This document shows positions 3,259-5,661 of a stretch of DNA of 5,661 nt, one piece after another. Origin of the DNA: Sulfopaludibacter sp035551455 (lineage in GTDB: Bacteria; Acidobacteriota; Terriglobia; Bryobacterales; Bryobacteraceae); NCBI GenBank assembly GCA_035551455.1, contig DASZMZ010000110.1, forward strand, positions 1 to 5,661, given 5' to 3'. The notes under the pieces were generated by a model. That model saw only the letters and a program-made list of their open reading frames with translations, made no database searches and was not told where the DNA came from. How positions within the stretch are numbered: position 1 is the first letter of the stretch; the number at the start of each line of letters is the position of its first letter. The translations under genes were made by a program, and so were the position numbers.

Positions 3259-5661
3259 ATGTATCGCTTCGTCGCGACTTTCCTTTTTACCAGCTTGGTG
3301 CTGGCGGCTCAAACCAATCGGGGCACGATCGCCGGCACCGTCACGGATCAATCGAAGGCCGTGATAGCCGGAGCTAAGATCACCATCACCAATCAGGGCA
3401 CGAACGAAACGCGCCACCTCACCACTTCCGAGTCGGGCAACTACTCGGCGCTGGATCTCGAGCCGGTGCTGTACACCGTGCAGGTGGAAGCGCAGGGCTT
3501 CAAGAAGGCGGTGGTGGAAAAGGTCAAAGTGGACACCGCCTCGGTCGCGTCCGTCAACGTGGTGCTGGAGCCGGGGTCGGTCGACACGAAGATCACGGTA
3601 TCGGCGGATGCGGCGATGGTGAACACCGAGTCGGGGACGACCAGCCAGACCATCACGGAGCGCGAAATTCAGGATGTGCCGCTGCTGAATCGCAGTGTCC
3701 TGGATTTGGCGCTGACGCTCCCCAACGTGAGCGGAGACGCCGGCAGCGAAGACCCGGTGTTGCTCAGCGTGACGCCGTGTCCGGGTTGCAATCTGACGCT
3801 GGGCGGCGGCCGTCCCATGAGCACGATGTTGATGGCGGACGGGACCAACAACACCGGAATCAGCCTGGGACGTTCGATGGTGAGTTTCACCCCGGAAACG
3901 GTGCAGGAGTTCACGGTGCAGACGTCGGCATTTTCGGCCGAGTACGGCAACACGGGCGGCGGCATCATCAATGCCACTACCAAGAGCGGAACCAACGATT
4001 TTCACGGCACGGCATTGTGGTACAACCGCAATCCTGCCTTCGCGGCGGCGCCGTTCACGCTGTCGGCGGTGAACCGGCCCGTGGCGACGCTGAAGCGGAA
4101 CCAGTTTTCGCTGGCGGCAGGCGGTCCGGTATACATTCCGAAAATCTACAACGGCAAGAACAAGACCTTCTGGTTTGCCGCGGTGGAGCCCACTTACCGG
4201 CGCGACCATCTGGACCAATACGGCCTCATGCCGACCGAAGGAATGCGCAACGGCGATTTCAGCGGACTGGTGAATACGGCCAGCGGATGGCTGCCGAAGA
4301 GCGTGGTGGACCAGTACACGGGGGTTGCTCCGGCCAGCGCGCTGACCCCGCTGGATAGCACCATCTACGATACGTACAACGTGGTGGGCAATCAGTTCAC
4401 GGCGGCCACACTGCCCACCGGGCAGACGGCATTCGCGCCTTTCCCCGGCAACGTGATTCCCAAGAACATGCTGGACACCGCGGCGCAGAAATCGCTGACG
4501 TACATCGCCCCCGCCGGAGCCTACTTCCTGAACAGCAACAACACGATTTCGAATATCTACGCGCCGCGCCTGCTCAGTCAGGACGAGAACCGGTACACCG
4601 TGCGCGTCGACCAGACGATCAGCGACAAGAACCGGCTTTACGGCCGCTTCACGTCCACACCGATCGTGAAGATTCAGGGCACCCCGGCGAGTCCCACGAA
4701 CAATGGGGCGCTGTATAGCTGGGGCAAACAGGCGATGCTGGCGGATACCCATTCGATATCGCCGACGTTGATGAACGATCTGCGGTTGAATTACACGCGC
4801 GGCCGCTTCAGCAATACGGTGGATCCGCAATGGGATCCTTCGACGGGATCCAACCTCAATACGGCGTTCGGATTGCCGACGATCACCAAGGGCGGACTGC
4901 CGAGTTTCACGGGGCTGTTCCCGGGCTCGTCACTGGGCGGCGGCGGCAGCACGGCAACCGGATTCGGCGGCGCCGGGTCCACCAACGAGGACGACCGCGA
5001 AGAGCGGTATGGCCTCACGGATATCGTCTACAAGAGCCGCGGGAGCATGAGCTTTAAGTTTGGAGTGGATATTTCGCACTCGCTACAGAACGTGATTCCG
5101 CTTTTCGGCGCTTACGGCGGAGTGTACGCCTTCAGCAACATTCAGACGGACTCGACGGGCACATCGACGGGCACGGGCGGCAGTCCGTGGGCCAGTTTCA
5201 TGCTGGGCGTGGTGAACGGCACCGTGACTGCGCGCAATGTGGAGGTGCCGTATTACTACCGCTGGAATGCCGGTGCGGCCTTCATTCAGGACGATTGGAA
5301 AGTGAAGCCGAACCTCACGCTGAGCCTGGGCCTGCGCTATTCGCTGGAGATGCCGCGCACGGAAAAGTACAACAATCAGGGCGTATTCCGGCCGGACCTG
5401 GCGCAAACCCAGTCGCTGGCCGCGCCCATGACTCTGCAGGACGGCACGGTGCTGAAATCGGCATCGGTGGTGCCGTTCGCCTTCAGCGGGATTGGAGGCA
5501 ACTCGCGCTATCTGACCGCGCCGCAGTATCGCGACTTCGAACCGCGCTTTGGTTTTGCCTGGAGTCCCACGGCGCTGCAGAATCATCATGTGACGTTCCG
5601 CGGCGGGTGGGGCATGTCGCATGCGCCCATCAGCGGCTTCACGCAGTTGCCGCAGCCGGAC
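3259..5661 (+). CDS. TonB-dependent outer-membrane receptor with carboxypeptidase-regulatory-like domain (3' end outside window)
   Basis: The frame stays open for 801 codons to the window edge; acidobacterial relatives are commonly 1,000-1,200 residues, so a few hundred residues are probably missing. The start MYRFVATFLFTSLVLAAQ is a signal peptide with likely cleavage around residues 16-18. Residues about 20-105 (GTIAGTVTD, GAKITITN, SGNYSALDLEPVLYTVQVEAQGFKK) form a carboxypeptidase-regulatory-like beta-sandwich. The plug domain spans about 115-250, with DVPLLNRS (139-146), GGGRPMSTMLMADG (182-195), VQEFTVQTSAFSAEYG (215-230) and the hallmark TGGGIINATTKSGTNDFHG (232-250). The beta-barrel follows, including FIQDDWKVKPNLTLSLGLRY and FEPRFGFAW. 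Such proteins move substrates across the outer membrane using TonB/ExbBD energy; the domain layout is Oar-like. No TonB box is recognised and the substrate is unknown. Unusual points are a CPGC pair (Cys174/Cys177) in the plug and a Gly-rich stretch near residues 556-575. Confidence 0.93.
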   Translation, partial: MYRFVATFLFTSLVLAAQTNRGTIAGTVTDQSKAVIAGAKITITNQGTNETRHLTTSESGNYSALDLEPVLYTVQVEAQGFKKAVVEKVKVDTASVASVNVVLEPGSVDTKITVSADAAMVNTESGTTSQTITEREIQDVPLLNRSVLDLALTLPNVSGDAGSEDPVLLSVTPCPGCNLTLGGGRPMSTMLMADGTNNTGISLGRSMVSFTPETVQEFTVQTSAFSAEYGNTGGGIINATTKSGTNDFHGTALWYNRNPAFAAAPFTLSAVNRPVATLKRNQFSLAAGGPVYIPKIYNGKNKTFWFAAVEPTYRRDHLDQYGLMPTEGMRNGDFSGLVNTASGWLPKSVVDQYTGVAPASALTPLDSTIYDTYNVVGNQFTAATLPTGQTAFAPFPGNVIPKNMLDTAAQKSLTYIAPAGAYFLNSNNTISNIYAPRLLSQDENRYTVRVDQTISDKNRLYGRFTSTPIVKIQGTPASPTNNGALYSWGKQAMLADTHSISPTLMNDLRLNYTRGRFSNTVDPQWDPSTGSNLNTAFGLPTITKGGLPSFTGLFPGSSLGGGGSTATGFGGAGSTNEDDREERYGLTDIVYKSRGSMSFKFGVDISHSLQNVIPLFGAYGGVYAFSNIQTDSTGTSTGTGGSPWASFMLGVVNGTVTARNVEVPYYYRWNAGAAFIQDDWKVKPNLTLSLGLRYSLEMPRTEKYNNQGVFRPDLAQTQSLAAPMTLQDGTVLKSASVVPFAFSGIGGNSRYLTAPQYRDFEPRFGFAWSPTALQNHHVTFRGGWGMSHAPISGFTQLPQPD
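5152..5175 (+). repeat. 12-bp tandem duplication inside the receptor gene
   Basis: TCGACGGGCACA (5152-5163) is followed directly by TCGACGGGCACG (5164-5175), 11 of 12 identical. It is in frame and gives STGT twice (residues 632-639), followed by GGS. The composition suggests a flexible loop of the beta-barrel, probably surface exposed; the topology is inferred. Confidence 0.6.

Noticed and set aside
3145..4830. 561-codon minus-strand ORF antisense to the receptor
   Set aside because: It is Arg/His-rich with no recognisable domain, mirrors the codon bias of the plus-strand receptor, and the plus strand encodes a clear signal peptide, plug and barrel. It is a high-GC shadow.
4821..4851. Three GGATCC sites within 31 bases
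   Set aside because: They start 12 and 13 bases apart, so they are not an in-frame repeat. They arise from ordinary codons encoding VDPQWDPSTGSN; likely chance.

Overview
The window is GC-rich, plus-strand-coded DNA that looks like an Acidobacteriota chromosome, most likely of the Solibacter/Bryobacter type. The lineage call is an inference. It rests on a TonB-dependent receptor with an N-terminal carboxypeptidase-regulatory-like domain (a family hugely expanded in acidobacteria), an exported S9 peptidase typical of the same bacteria, and a small membrane-anchored protein whose pattern I associate with that phylum. No rRNA, tRNA or CRISPR array is visible.

Layout: (1) 2-196 is the C-terminal end of an IS110-family transposase cut by the window start. 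(2) 197-392 is non-coding. It holds GC-rich sequence with short repeats that may be the 3' end of the IS, then a clear hairpin at 273-292 followed by a T-run, then a -10-like hexamer directly in front of the next gene. (3) 393-2402 is a complete secreted S9-family serine peptidase with a beta-propeller and an intact Ser/Asp/His triad. (4) 2403-2491 is an 89-base spacer with two TTCGTTA repeats exactly 20 bp apart and a nested stem-loop that buries a strong Shine-Dalgarno sequence. (5) 2492-3016 encodes a 174-residue single-pass membrane protein of unknown function. (6) 3017-3258 is a 242-base non-coding region with a plausible promoter and a leader containing several hairpins. (7) 3259-5661 is the first 801 codons of a large TonB-dependent outer-membrane receptor that runs off the window end.

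Functionally, an exported peptidase that trims peptides and an outer-membrane TonB-dependent receptor could both serve nutrient scavenging. They are separated by an unrelated gene and by apparent independent control signals, so a shared operon is not supported. The least explained parts are the Shine-Dalgarno-sequestering structure at 2434-2489, the unknown membrane-anchored protein behind it, and the structured receptor leader. I found no clear novel multi-gene system.
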